Source of the DNA: Anodontia alba
Taxonomy: Eukaryota; Mollusca; Bivalvia; Lucinida; Lucinidae
Assembly (NCBI GenBank): GCA_964016985.1
Contig: OZ024837.1
Span: 36,958,591 to 37,022,590, forward strand
Direction: 5' to 3'
Length of the DNA stretch: 64,000 nt
Shown: piece by piece, positions 41,011 through 52,537 of the stretch
Numbering within the stretch: the stretch's first letter is position 1
Layout of the letters: the number at the start of each line of letters is the position of its first letter
Notes under the pieces: generated by a model
What the model was told of the DNA's origin: nothing
The model's database searches: none
The model's input: the letters and a program-made list of their open reading frames with translations, nothing else
Position numbers and translations under genes: made by a program

Positions 41011-41476
41011 TCAGCACCACACTTAATTTCATTTCCACAAATGAGATAGTGTGGTGCTTAAAACCCAAATGAAATAGTGAGCTGCCTTAAACCAGTAGCC
41101 CAGTATAGTAGAATTCCATGTTTAAGACAAATTGAAAATTAAGATCACTCTGCTTTTAAGAGAAGCTTTTGCCAGTCCAAAATTGTTTCTTTTGTATGAT
41201 TTCATATTCAATAATAAGACCACCTCACTAATGAGGCCTCTTTTAGGTGGTCCCAAAGATGGTCTTAATCGTGGAATTTTCTCATTTGCCTGCACAAATA
41301 AGAAAAACTCACCTGGTGCTTTCAGAATTTGGCAAAGCTATACTCTCTAAAGTAAAATGTCAGTTGCATGAAGCAAGCATTAATCTATTCTATACCTCAG
41401 TATCTTAATTGCTTGAACAAAGCAAGCATTAGCTTTGTATTTATAATTACCATATTTGTCCCATCTAGGGTTGTTA

Positions 41477-41954
41477 TGGTAAATGTCCAAAAATTTTGTA
41501 CACCAAAGTTTCTAACAAAATGCAAGAGGTGCAGAGCCAGATCAGACAGCTCCTACAGGAGCAGTCTGATCAGAGTCTACACTGTTTGCCAGTCCACAAT
41601 ACATCTTAAGAAACAACTGCATAAAAGGCAAAATTCAGGCAAAAAATGTACGGATTAAAGTACATCATGAAAACACATATAATTTTGACCCCCTTAAACC
41701 CCATTTTTTATATAGTAAAACAGGGGTTTACAGGGATATACATTATTTTTCTTACCGCTGCTCAAAAACACAGATTGTGGGTACTCATCAGAACCGCCTT
41801 GCCTAGGCAGTCCCCACAATCTGTGTTTTGAGCAGTAATATGAAGAAAATCAGAATTTTTTATCTGAAAATTTTCATTTTTTTGGTGGTAAAATTTTCAG
41901 TATATTTGAATAGGCATGTTTTCATAATGATTTGAAATTTCAGGATATTTACTG
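41477..41954 (-). mobile_element. Family H MITE interrupted by M1
   Basis: TA at 41475-41476 and 41955-41956. The left part carries the core TCAGACAGCTCCTACAGGAG; the right part ends TTCAGGATATTTACTG. Confidence 0.75.
41663..41929 (-). mobile_element. M1 MITE nested in H
   Basis: CATCATGAAAACACATATAA to GGCATGTTTTCATAATG. The host reads AAAGTA before it and ATTTGAAATTTC after it, compared with AAAGTGTTCAAAATTTT in the reverse complement of intact H, so at most one base is added. Confidence 0.8.
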
Positions 41955-42177
41955 TATTAATTACTTTATGTTTTTTGGCATCATAAAGCCACACCATATA
42001 TATTCACTGTATATATTTTGAAGCATATTCTTATAAACTGTTTGGGTGAAGTCATTATTACAGTGTAAAAGTTAAAATTTTATGATTACAAAATGCATAA
42101 CAACAATTACACCACCCATCTACAAAACATAGAGCATAAACAACATCCTGCACTGAATGACATTTAGTCCATTTAAA

Positions 42178-42390
42178 ATGAGTGGACTCTTCTACCACAA
42201 CTCTTTGGACTGGTCTATTTCTAAGATCAGGGTGTCTGGTTAGTTTTTATTATTACTACATCTAACAGAAATTCCTGTATTTAATGCAAACAGTACAGAC
42301 CTTGATCAGATGCCAATTTCTGAATCATCTAATCTGGGTCTGCACTGTTTGCCGATTACCCTTTTAGGGGTTTCTAGACAAAAAGGGGTT
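42178..42390 (+). mobile_element. PB-D MITE
   Basis: GACTCTTCTACCACAACTCT, TTGGACTGGTCTATTTCTAA, the core and CCGATTACCCTTTTAGGG, as in 9452-9664. Confidence 0.62.
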
Positions 42391-42559
42391 TGCAAAGATA
42401 AGGCATATCACATGACTGCCTACAATCTTTCTGCAAAGATCAGACAGAATGGCAAATAGCACAGACTCTTATCAAACTTCTCCTTAGCAGCAGTAGCATC
42501 TTGGTCTATGCTGTCTGCTCATGAATGTCTATCTAAACATATTTTGGGTAAATGTACTC

Positions 42560-43450
42560 TCAAAGTTTCTAACCAGATTTTAGACACACATAACCAAGTT
42601 CCAGCTCAGATTTTGGACAAACATAACCAAGTTCCTGATAGGATTACTGTCACATGTAACCAAGTGCCTGAAAAGGTTTTGGACACACATAACCAAGTTC
42701 CTGATCAGATTACTGTCACATGTAACTAACTTCTTGGTCAAATTATAGACACACCTAACCTAGTTCATCTGATTATAGACAAACTTAACCAAGTTCCTGG
42801 TCAGATTTTTGATACAGGTAAAGCAGTTCCTGATCTGAATTTGGAGACATGTTACCAAGTTCCTGGTAAAATTTTAGAGATATGTAACCAAGTTCCTGAT
42901 CCAATAATAGATACATGAACCAATTCCTCAGATTTTGGACACATATACCCAAAGGCTGACCAGATTTTGGAAATGCATAACCAAGTTCCTGATCAGATTT
43001 TGGGCACATGTAACCAATGTCCTGATCAGATTTTGGAAACATATAACCAAGTTCCTGATAAGATTTTGGACACATATAACCAAGTTCCTGATTAGATTTT
43101 GGACACACATAACCAAGTTCCTGATCAGATTTTGGACACATGTAACCAAGTTCCTGATCAGATTTTAGGCACATGTAACCAATGTCCTGATCAGATTTTG
43201 GACACATATAACCAAGTTCCTGATCAGATTTTGGGCCCATATAATCAAGTTTCTGATCAGATTTGGATACATGTAGCCAAGTTCCTGATCAGATTTTGGA
43301 CACATGTAACCAAGTTCCTTATCAAATTTTGGACACATGTAACAAAGTTTTTGACCAAATTTTGGCCACATGTAATCAAGTTCCAATTCAGATTTTGGAC
43401 ACATTTAACCAAGTTTCTGATAGGATTATGGACAAAGATATTTGGTCTTG
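42560..43450. repeat. Minisatellite, 33 b unit, about 27 copies
   Basis: Unit CAGATTTTGGACACATGTAA then CCAAGTTCCTGAT. Because 33 is a multiple of three, several frames on both strands stay open and mimic repeat proteins (for example MCPKSDQELGY on the minus strand). No splice sites or start context support coding. Confidence 0.95.
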
Positions 43451-43591
43451 ATCTTTTTATTGTAAATAAATGTGAAAAAAAATGTTGTTTTTCTCACACA
43501 GTACATTCCAACTATAAAATACTGTTGACTGTTTACAAAAACATGCATTCATACAATGTCATACAACAGTTAACAGAAAGCCACTGCATTA

Positions 43592-43791
43592 CTGTAAATG
43601 TTCTAAAATTTTGCACACCCCAAAATTTCTGATAAACTGGTATATGCAAACTGCAGACCCAGAGAAGTCTGATCAGGGTCTACACTGTTTCTGCCATTCC
43701 ACTTAGTATTTTAAGAAATCATTGCATAAAAAGCAACATTTAGGAAAAAAAAGTATGGAATAAAAAGTACAAAATTTAAGCACATTTACTG
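43592..43791 (+). mobile_element. Family H MITE
   Basis: TA at 43590-43591 and 43792-43793. CTGTAAATGTTCTAAAATTT at the left and AATTTAAGCACATTTACTG at the right. The core is partly deleted. Confidence 0.75.
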
Positions 43792-43956
43792 TAAATGCAG
43801 AAAACTAGGATGTAACAGAAAGATAAGACCAACACTTGTCAGTTCTTTGAAGTTTTCTTTTATGGTGAATCATGAAATAACTACTACATGGGAGCAAATT
43901 CAACCAAACTAATATACAATGAATTCACAATAAAAGTACAACACCATATCAAGTAC

Positions 43957-44682
43957 CTAGTATTAGGAGAAACTTCTGCCAACCCTTGTTCAAGGTTATC
44001 TTGTAAGTCATGGTCAAGGTCATTTTCAGCTAGGTCAAGATTTTCTATGTAATTTTCATCAATCTTACATTTAGTCTGGCTTACAATATCTTCCATGTCC
44101 ACTTTGCAAGCAGATTGACTTTGAATGTCATTATCAGAATAATTAGGGTCATGACCGTCTAGTTTAATGTCAAGGTCATTATCATTTCCAAGTTTTTTAA
44201 ATTCTTTCTGATGGGATACAGGTTCACTGGGAGATTCATGCTCAAACTGATTAAGTGAGGATTTCTTTAGTTCAACAGAAATCTGAAGTTCAGGGTCACG
44301 AACAAACACATTTTCAAGATCACTGTTAGTTTCATATATATGGCAGGCTTCGTCTTTGCTAGCAGTTCTTGTTTTACTTCTCAAAACACTCCTTTCTGAT
44401 TGTGTACCTGAACTTTTGCGTGCACTGAGGGCCAAAGACCTTGAACTTGAACTGTGTTTAGATGTAACATGACTTTTGTCTTTTGAGCCAACAGTGGAAT
44501 CGTCACTCATTTTTTCATGGCCATTACTGTCAAGGTCACTTTGATGACCAAACAGAATGTCCTGAAGAATGTCTTGATTGATGGATTCTATATTGTCTGG
44601 GGATAAGTAGGGTCTGTCAATGTCAAGTCCTTGTTCTTGTCCCTGATAAAGGTTTAAGCTGTTGCTGCGAGCCATGTAGCGT
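43957..44682 (-). CDS. Gene B large exon (726 b), Ser/Asp-rich
   Basis: The longest exon in the window, 726 bases, open throughout, phase 2 to 2, with acceptor TTTTTATTACAG and donor ACTAG|GTACTT. It opens YMARSNSLNLYQGQEQGLDI. A Ser-rich basic part follows (KHSSSSRSLALSARKSS), then a long acidic part with repeated short motifs such as DNDLDIKLDGHD, CKVDMEDIV, CKIDENYIENLDLAEND. The two CK(V/I)D segments may be a short internal repeat. The composition suggests a disordered scaffold or linker. No catalytic motif, coiled coil or membrane segment is evident. Confidence 0.92.
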
Positions 44683-44769
44683 CTGTAATAAAAATACTGT
44701 GACTGTATTCCATAGCTTTTTGATAAGGCAATTTTTTTCAACCAAAAAGTATTGGTATTTTTCATATTT

Positions 44770-45290
44770 CAGGGCTGGATAAATGAATTATCTAAAATAC
44801 TGACACAACATGCAAAACCCTTTTTCTGTTTTTAGGTAACAGACATCAGTGCCATTTGCATTCTATTCTATTTTATTAAGAAATAAATTTTATATTTTGC
44901 AGTTCTTCTACTCATGATCACATTGGTTTACATGCAAAGTAGAACTTTGCACATGACCCAATGCATTCATGAGTCAATGAACTGCAAAAAGAAAAAAAAA
45001 ATCTTGTAGTTATGTTTTATTGTATGATAAATAAAAATCCCAATCAGGGGACTGAATATGAAACAAAATTGCTTTCAAGGCAAGTACATCATTTGGCACA
45101 AACAGCCTATGAGTTGGCGTATAAGCCATTGCATTCATTGCATGACTGTTTCATGAACAGCATGTGGCAGAGACATAAAAGCAATTACATTCATTGAATG
45201 TTGAATGCTCTCAGAAATGTACAAGTTCATCTTAAGTGCTGGCACTGAAAATGTAAAGAATGATTTTTAAAGTTGCGTTAAATGAAAATG
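44770..45290. other. Intron with small local palindromes
   Basis: TTTGCAGTTCTTCTACTCAT and ATTCATGAGTCAATGAACTG form a loose stem near 44900-44990. GCATTCATTGCATGACTG and similar short repeats follow at 45120-45200. There is no match to the named families. Confidence 0.5.
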
Positions 45291-45297
45291 CTCAGCC

Positions 45298-45495
45298 AAA
45301 TTTATGTATTAACTGTGACGCAGATTCAGTCAGAACTTTTTGTACCAAAAGAGAAAAAACTGTGGTGGAATTGCAAAACTGAGTGCTGACAAACTTAAAG
45401 TATTAACTACCATCTGTGATTCAGATTAAGTTGGAACTTTTTGTACCAAAAGATGAAAATTCAGTGAAATTGCAAAGCTGAGTGCTGATAAACAA
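45298..45495. repeat. Two tandem units of about 105 b
   Basis: TTTTTGTACCAAAAGA, GTGAAATTGCAAAGCTGAGT and GCTGACAAAC occur twice. The second unit ends about 13 bases past the donor of the exon at 45508. Confidence 0.8.
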
Positions 45496-45507
45496 TAGTG
45501 TTTTTAC

Positions 45508-45552
45508 CTTGATTCAGGACTATGCTGAAAAGCAGGAGGGGCTGAAAAGTTC
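45508..45552 (-). CDS. Gene B exon (45 b)
   Basis: A 45-base exon, phase 2 to 2, with acceptor TATCATTTTCAG and donor TCAAG|GTAAAA. It encodes NFSAPPAFQHSPES between split Arg codons. It is Pro/Ser-rich. Phase and splice sites agree with both neighbours, and it is another frame-neutral cassette. Confidence 0.75.
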
Positions 45553-45569
45553 CTGAAAATGATACCGCA

Positions 45570-45845
45570 ATTACCCAGCAAATTGAGCAGACAAGAAACT
45601 GACCACATTTTTCTTACGTTTCCCAGAAAATAGAATTTGATTTTTCACCCAAAGGAGATAATTTGCACAAAATATCAAATCCTATTTTCAGAGAAAATAG
45701 GAAACATATTTCAAAATGTTATATGTGAAAATTAAATAGACAATTTGCATGAAATGCCAAAGCCTATTTTCTGGGAAATGGGAAAAATAAAGTATTATCA
45801 GTTTATTGTTTGCTGAATTTGCCCAGGGAATGGTAAAAGTTAATT
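45570..45845 (+). repeat. PB-C-like composite
   Basis: AATTGAGCAGACAAGAAACT, a decayed core, then a second half (GACAATTTGCATGAAATGCC, GCCTATTTTCTGGGAAATGG) and GCCCAGGGAATGGTAAAAGT before TTAA. Confidence 0.55.
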
Positions 45846-46544
45846 TACAGCAAAGGCATATCTAAGTCACAACAAAACAACCACCATCACCACCACCATA
45901 CTTAATAATCAAAGCACTGACAGCACTGGTGGGTCGATTGTCTCTGAGTGTAGGCTGGAAAAATGGTTCTGAATGGAGACTTAAGACTGTTTCATTTTAC
46001 CCTTAACTTCCTGTAATTTAAACAAACAATGCAGACTCTGATAAGATGCCACAGAACATGGTGTCTGATCTGGGTCTGCACTGTCTGCCAATGCCCAAGT
46101 CAACGGTTTACAATCTTATTAACACAGCACTCTTACATCACAGCCACAAGAATAACATGGCTATAAATAACCATTACCTGGATTTCATACAAATGCATGG
46201 TTTGATTTCATTGGTCAATTATAATCACGTGGACAACAATTTAAGAACATTTTGGTGTATATATACTTTGGCTTGACTGTAAACAATTAAATCCAAAAAC
46301 AATACTGTAAATGGATAAGTTACCAAATGGGAATAGGTTGGCAAGCCATATGTGAACAGTGAAGACACAGAACAGCCTGTGCATTTACTCACTGAGGGTC
46401 TTCTCTATGACTTGATACTTTCTATAGCATTTAGTGGTTTAGTAACTCAAACAAGTCAACAATAAAAAGCTCCAGATAAAGAGGAGACATCCTCTAAATG
46501 TTTTTTTCTTTATTTCATGGAGAAATAAGAATATAAACACCTAC

Positions 46545-46781
46545 TATGCTATGGGTAGACTCAGCAGACAACAAACTGATGATATTTTCTTGCTATTTTC
46601 CCTAGAACATATGATTTGACACTTCATGTAAATTGTCTCCATAGGAGACAATTTGCATGAAGTGTCAAATCCTATTTTCTATGAAAAATAACAACAACAA
46701 AAAAAATAAATAAATAAATAAAAATAAAATAAAAATAAAAATGTCTGCTGAAATCTTTACCCAGCATGCAAAGTGTTAATA
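46545..46781 (+). mobile_element. PB-C MITE
   Basis: CTATGGGTAGACTCAGCAGA, a well-kept core (ATTGTCTCCATAGGAGACAA) with GACACTTCATG arms, an A-rich expansion at 46690-46735, and TTTACCCAGCATGCAAAGTG before TTAA. Confidence 0.74.
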
Positions 46782-46929
46782 CTTTTCAACTGAAAAAAAA
46801 AAACAAATTGCATATCTGTAGCTATGATTATATTAGAATTTTAGTAAACATATTGACAACTTAAGCAAAAATAATAAAATTTCTACTACCATAATACCAT
46901 TAAATATTCAGACACCATAACTATTCTTA

Positions 46930-47045
46930 TCCCAAAATTTGAAAAAAAAAAAAAAAAAAAAAAGGCAAAAAAAAAAACAAAAAAAAAACAACAAAAAAAC
47001 ACTCAACCAAAAAAACACAAAGAAAAAAAAACACAGACACAAATA
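46930..47045 (+). repeat. A-rich low-complexity tract
   Basis: Runs of A broken by single C or G (AAAAAAACAAC type). Confidence 0.9.
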
Positions 47046-47094
47046 ACCACATTCATTCTACTATCTAGTGATGTGTCTGTAAGTGCTCATTTAA

Positions 47095-47329
47095 CCCTTA
47101 AAGCGCCAATCACAACTATTGTTATCTGCTTTGTCATCTGCTTGTGATTTTAAAAGTCATTTTTGCAAACAGTGTGGACCCAGATCAGACTGCCCTTAGG
47201 AGCAGTCTGATCTGGGACCACACTGTTTGCCTGTATGCAAAAATAGGTTTGAAAAGTTTGCAAAAATATTTAGCAGACAAAATAAACAGACGACATTTTC
47301 AGATGCAGGTTTTCTTGGTGCTTTAAGGG
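47095..47329 (+). mobile_element. PB-E MITE, complete
   Basis: TTAA at 47091-47094 and 47330-47333. CCCTTAAAGCGCCAATCACA at the left and CTTGGTGCTTTAAGGG at the right. Very similar to 34300-34536, so the two moved recently. Confidence 0.88.
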
Positions 47330-48016
47330 TTAAAACTGTACAAAACAGTTGATCTGGCTTGAGTTCCATTTAAGCCAGTGCTAAAAGGGCATATGCAGCC
47401 CTGCCAACTATACTGCTGACATATGAAGAGTCTCAATAAAACCAAGACTCCAACTTTTTCCCTTTATGTGGTCTTCGTTTCCAAGGGCAAGTTTTATAGA
47501 TTTTATCTATACTGTTTCCTCAGGTGTATCTGTCTGAATATTTAGGGTATAGCACTACCACCACCAACACCCAATTTTTCTTATTTTAATTACCTAATGA
47601 TTAAAGGCGGTTGTGGTATATCTGTTACTGATATTAGTCTGAAAATTAACATGGAATAATAAGAATATCAATAGAAAATAATCAAGACTATAATGTTATT
47701 AAATGAATGTTTTTATATTGGCCCTGTACAGGTCCAAGGGCAGTCATATTGGCCTTTGGAGTGCCAGTTCAGCCATCTGAAGGCCAATATGATGGTTGAG
47801 AACCTGTAACAGGGCCATAGTGAAAACATCCATTTCATGACATTTTTATTAATCAACTTTTTGTTTTCAACTTTTAAAGAATTGAAACTCAATAAAACCT
47901 CTACGACTATGCTGTAAATTACTGGCCCAGTTAATACCGTAAAATATTGGCCCTCCTGAACCCCTTGGTTTTTAACTCCTAAATCCTTGTAACTTTCAGT
48001 ATTAGCCAACGTTTAA

Positions 48017-48235
48017 CTCATTGTAGTTGGGAGACCCGTAAAAGGGTAATTGGCAAACAGTGCAGACCCAGATCAGATACAGCAGAACGCGGCATCTGAT
48101 CAGGGTCTACACTGTTTTCAAATAGTTTAGCCATTATTCTCTAGGAATATGTAAATCTCATAGCCGGACGTACCTAAAATTGAAATTGGACTCTTCCAAT
48201 ATATAGTGTGGGAGAATTTATTCAGTATACATGGG
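48017..48235 (+). mobile_element. PB-B MITE
   Basis: TTAA at 48013-48016 and 48236-48239. CTCATTGTAGTTGGGAGACC at the left, the core, and CTCTTCCAATATATAGTGTG and ATGGG at the right. Confidence 0.82.
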
Positions 48236-48399
48236 TTAAAGTCCTGGCAAAAACCATATACCATGTCAAAGATTGCATTGGTATGAAGCAGGCTATTTTG
48301 TAAATATTAGAGCAATAATTACTTAGCTGATTATAAATACAATATAAAATACCTATTGTCAAAAGGTCAGTCTCAGTGACCTACTTATGATATGTGATA

Positions 48400-48574
48400 C
48401 AGTAAATGTCCTAAAATTTTGAACACTTTATTCCATACTATTTTGGCTAAAAAAATGCTTAGTGGAATGGCAAACCGTTAGTCCATGAGCAGTCTGATCT
48501 GGATCACACTGTTTGCATATGCTATTTTTTTTTTTTTGTCAGAAACCTCGTATGAAAGTTAAGGTCATTTACTG
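48400..48574 (+). mobile_element. Family H MITE, internally deleted
   Basis: TA at 48398-48399 and 48575-48576. CAGTAAATGTCCTAAAATTT at the left and AAGGTCATTTACTG at the right. Confidence 0.75.
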
Positions 48575-49147
48575 TATTCACAAATAGTAACACCACACCA
48601 AATCTGATCAGCCTAGGTCATTCAGGAAATATGGCCATGAGAAAAATATGTGGAATAATCAACTTACAGACAGACAGACAGAGCAAATTCTTTTCTTCAA
48701 GAGTAGCCCCCAATGAGAAAGCAAATACTGTATTCAACCTAATTACCACAAATACCCCTTTCAGTGCACAGTCAAGCAATTCTGTAGTAGCACAGTCCAG
48801 CAATACTGTAGTTTTCAGATTACAGCCAGTGTACTTTTGTGTATTTCTTTATACAGCATATGTTGTGGATACCTATTTGAATTGCATCATACAACTTATG
48901 CTTTTATAAAGAAAATCAGGAAAAAACAAATAAGAATATTGAATAAGCATCATTAGATTGTCCTTCGCCGATCTTTTTAACGTGTACCCTCGGTATAGGT
49001 GGATACATATTTTACCACAAATTTTCCCAATAATCTTGAAAACCCAAAGCACACAGTGCAGTAATTAAGTCAAATATGGTATTTAAACATCAGTTATTTC
49101 CTCTGAAGGCGTAGCCATTTTCCTTAGATACCTTGGTTCAAATAACA

Positions 49148-49389
49148 ACATCTATTACACTGTAGTATGCAGAACAAATGTATAACACACACATTGACAA
49201 ATGCACACTGACATTGAATAAATTAACTCAATACATCCTCTTAACATAACAAAACAACAAAATTATGGAACATCTATTACACTGTAGCACGCAGAACAAA
49301 TGTATAACACACACATTGACATATGCACACTGACATATAATAAATCAACTCAATACATCCTCCTAACATAACAAAACAACAAAATGATG
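49148..49389. repeat. Two tandem 120-b units
   Basis: ACATCTATTACACTGTAG, CACACACATTGACA, CTCAATACATCCTC and AACATAACAAAACAACAAAA occur twice with few differences. Confidence 0.88.
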
Positions 49390-49439
49390 GAGCATATGCA
49401 TTTACAAATGAACTGTGACCTCTAACATTTACATACACA

Positions 49440-50030
49440 GTATCATATCTAATAAACAAATCTAAAGCACTGCAACAGTTACCATATACATATATGGTAT
49501 GTTATTTTTAAATTAACATAATGCATTGTAACATTTAACACATACAAACATAGAATGTTATTTAACAAATTACACTGCAATGCTTAACATATACATACAC
49601 CGCACGTTAACAAATAAATATATTGCATTTCAACACCAAACCTATACATATATAGCATATTATGTAACAAATAAATATAATGGTAATCCATTGTGACATT
49701 TAACATATACGTATAAAGCACACTTTTTTTAAATAAATAATCATAATGGTAATGTATTGTGATATTTATTATAAACATATATATCACATTATCTAAAAAA
49801 TAACATAATGCATTGTGACATTTAACATACACATATACATCATGTTATTTAACAAACATAATACACAGCAAATATAACAAAGTTATGAAGCACTCACATG
49901 TGCAGAAAGCCTTATATTTTACAAACAAACCTTACAAAGCACATAAAATAAATGCATGCACTTATATATGTAGTGGTAGGCAGTGTTACATATTACAAAC
50001 ATAAAATTCAACACATATAATAGAATTATG
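49440..50030. repeat. Degenerate tandem array, about 57 b unit
   Basis: CATTTAACATATACATA, ATTTAACAAATAAATATAAT and GCATTGTGA recur about nine times with divergence. Confidence 0.78.
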
Positions 50031-50089
50031 TATTTTATGACGTATACACAACAAAATTCCCAATAACTCTTATATCAAGAGGAATTAAT

Positions 50090-50313
50090 TCGTTTTCAAA
50101 GGAGACAACTCTTTTATTTGTCAAACTTGTCTCTGCTCCCTTTGGAAAATGGATCTACTCTAAAAGGAAAGAATTTGCTCCCTGTGGGAGCAAATTTTTT
50201 CCTTGTAGAGTAGACCCATGTCAGAAGGTGATCGATGTTCAGAAAAGCTAAAAATAGTCAGAAAAGTTGTCTCCCTTGTCAAAAAATGTCGGAAAGTCTA
50301 CCAAGTGTATCCT
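50090..50313 (+). repeat. R3 repeat, copy 1
   Basis: Palindrome CTACTCTAAAAGGAAAGAAT with GCTCCCTGTGGGAGC at the centre, then GTCTACCAAGTGTATCC. Shared with 56290-56524. Confidence 0.65.
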
Positions 50314-50325
50314 GCCACCATAACC

Positions 50326-50521
50326 CTTGTCATGCTGAATAAATTAAGGTGCCATGCCTACTTTCTAATTTTCAGCCAATCAGATTACTTGATCCAGTTT
50401 TTTTATACAAGTTCACATTTTAAATGACAAACAGTTCAGATCCAGATCAGTTGGCTTCTTCATGATCTGGATCTACACTGTTTGCAAAAGCAGGGTATAT
50501 CCTGGATCAGCAGGACAAGTG
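50326..50521 (+). mobile_element. PB-A MITE next to a gene B exon
   Basis: CCCTTGTCATGCTGAATAAA at the left, the core AGATCCAGATCAGTTGGCTT, and CAGCAGGACAAGTG before TTAA (50522-50525). Only about 12 bases separate it from the donor of the exon ending at 50538. Confidence 0.82.
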
Positions 50522-50537
50522 TTAACACAGCAGTTAC

Positions 50538-50801
50538 CTCACAGATTCTTTGTTAGTACCAGCACTATTCGTATTTGTGAAACTCCTCTCCGTGACATTT
50601 GTCCCTTTGTCCACAAATGACAATGCCTTGAAACTGTTCCTTAGATGTGGTACCTTGTCTGTATCAACAAGCGATGAGGCAGATTCTTCTTTGATGTTCT
50701 CATGTAGAAAATTTCTTGGACTAGCAGTGCCTCCATCATATGAAATCACACTTTTTACAACTTCTCCCCTTGGTGTGATTATCACCATCACAGAAGGCTG
50801 T
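50538..50801 (-). CDS. Gene B exon (264 b)
   Basis: A 264-base exon, phase 2 to 2. The acceptor ATGATTCCAG has a weak pyrimidine tract; the donor is TGAG|GTAACT. It encodes QPSVMVIITPRGEVVKSVIS and a following Ser/Asn/Lys-rich part that ends in GTNKESVR. The VMVIITPRGEVVKSVISY stretch could form a short beta hairpin and is the only ordered-looking piece of the gene B protein here. The transposon PB-A at 50326-50521 starts about 12 bases inside the downstream intron. Confidence 0.82.
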
Positions 50802-50859
50802 CTGGAATCATTTTTGTTTCATGAAACAATATTTCTTCAATACCTCAAATATCTCCTTT

Positions 50860-50935
50860 TTTTCTTTTTTATTTCTTTTTTATTTTATTTCATTTTATTT
50901 ATTTATTTATTTTTTTTGTGTGTGTGTGTGTTTGT
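50860..50935 (+). repeat. T-rich tract with (TG)n
   Basis: A T-rich run with ATTTATTT units, then about eight TG repeats. Confidence 0.85.
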
Positions 50936-51107
50936 TTTGCTTTCTTTTATTCATTTACCAATTTTACTGAATGATCAATATTAGAAATTTAGCATGTACA
51001 AAGTTTACTAAATGAAAACTTTATTTGCCCCTAAAAAATTAACCATATAAATGATTCTTTTACATTGCAATTACAAAATTAAATCATTATTTACTAATAA
51101 AACATCT

Positions 51108-51312
51108 GGGCCCAGTTGTTCAAAGCTAACGACGTTGTTAGTTAACGATTCGTTAAAATTTACATCGAGTGATACGCAAATATGCTGAAATTTTTTGCTG
51201 AAAAAATGTGAGTAGCTTTTGCAGTGTACTGTACATTGAATCTGCTAAAACAGTTAATGAAATGACCCTTAACGAGCTCGTTAAGCTAACGACGCTTTGA
51301 ACAACTGGGCCC
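51108..51312 (-). mobile_element. M3 MITE
   Basis: GGGCCCAGTTGTTCAAAGCT to TTTGAACAACTGGGCCC; about half of the central palindrome is deleted. Confidence 0.82.
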
Positions 51313-51629
51313 CGAGCCACATCATCTGAAAAGAGCAATTATATATTATGCAAATAACAATGGTTCAGGCAAGCCTGTGTATATGCTGTTTTGTCACATA
51401 AGCGCTAGTCAGCCAAATAAAATTGACATGAGGGCTTGCTATGTAGCTAGGCATACACAATGAAATACTGATTCAATGGAAAGTCTGAAGAGGCTTTTTC
51501 TTGCGATGCTGCTCATTTATATTGCTACTTACACCATTTCATTCTGACAATATTTTTTATATGCATCTACTATAAAACATACACCATAATTTACTACTTT
51601 TTTCATATTGCATGTACAGATATACATGA

Positions 51630-52115
51630 TGATTAGCTGTTTTACATCTCTTTCAATATTATTTAAAAAAAAAAAAAGGAGATAAAAAAGTCCAGGGAGA
51701 GCCACAATCACAAACCGCAGCCCTTCCCAGACACCAAGAGGAAGAGAAAACCAACAGAAACAAACAAGCACAAATCAAACTAATGTACGAAAAGCACTAA
51801 GATTGGCTCTCTCTTCCCCAAGTGAGGTAATCGCAATGCTAAAAGGACTGAAAAACGCAAGAACAAAATAACACAAGGTAAGACATAAAACAAATCACCT
51901 CGTAGAATAAACACAGAGCAACAAAGAGTAAGACTAACACCAGGATCACCGCCTTAGAACAGTCAGTAGAGTAAACCACCAAGAATAAAGGGTGATAATG
52001 TAAGTTTGAGTTGGATCGTTGAACTCCACCTCTAGTAAGATTTGAACCCAGGATCTCTCATTGTCCAAAGTAAGAAGTGCTAATCATTCAGTCATGCAGA
52101 ATGCTTTCATCTAAA
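51630..52115 (-). mobile_element. SINE-2 split by a 320-b insertion
   Basis: Tail side 51630-51662 (TTTTACATCTCTTTCAATAT); body and head about 51986-52100 with box B complement GATTTGAACCC and a decayed box A complement (GCTAATCATTCAGTCA). Confidence 0.7.
51663..51985. other. Unidentified insertion in SINE-2
   Basis: Begins with an A run then GGAGATAAAAAAGTCCAGGG. Purine- and AC-rich (CAACAGAAACAAACAAGCAC), unlike its surroundings, and without palindromes. It may be a retroposed sequence, but no match or duplication could be seen. Confidence 0.5.
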
Positions 52116-52289
52116 TGCTTTGGTCTACAGAAATTAAATGGTTTGTTTCACTTTGTTTCAACTGAACAACAAAGTTATTCTTGCTTTTTTCTTTCTTTTC
52201 TTTTTTTTTCTGCATAAAAAACAAGACCAAGAAAACAAATTTCAACTTTGCTGGATGCTAATCACAAAATAAATAAGCAGAACATTTGG

Positions 52290-52530
52290 GCCACGCCATA
52301 GGCAAATGTGTCTTTGGGAATATGCGGACAGTGAAGGCCCAGATTACCCTGCCCATTCCCACAGCCTGATCAGACTTTCCCTGTCCGCTAACAGAATCAT
52401 CAGACACTATAGAATTCATCAACAGAGAGCAAATGCCAGGATGGGACTTTGCGTATGAGTGGGATGAATCTGAATCTGTGCATTTTGTGCATGCTCAAAG
52501 ACATTTTTTTCGCTTAGCACCACCCATTTA
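52290..52530 (+). repeat. R2 dispersed repeat
   Basis: AGTGAAGGCCCAGATTACCC, TGATCAGACTTTCCCTGTCC and GAATCATCAGACACTATAGA follow the R2 layout. Confidence 0.55.
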
Positions 52531-52537
52531 TCTTTAA

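Noticed and set aside
42785..43632. Open frames of 151 and 177 codons encoding 11-residue repeats
   Set aside because: Produced by a 33-b minisatellite whose length is a multiple of three; open in several frames on both strands.
47713..48009. 98-codon minus-strand frame
   Set aside because: Overlaps a local palindrome (GGCCAATATGA type) and would not fit the phase of gene B between its neighbouring exons.
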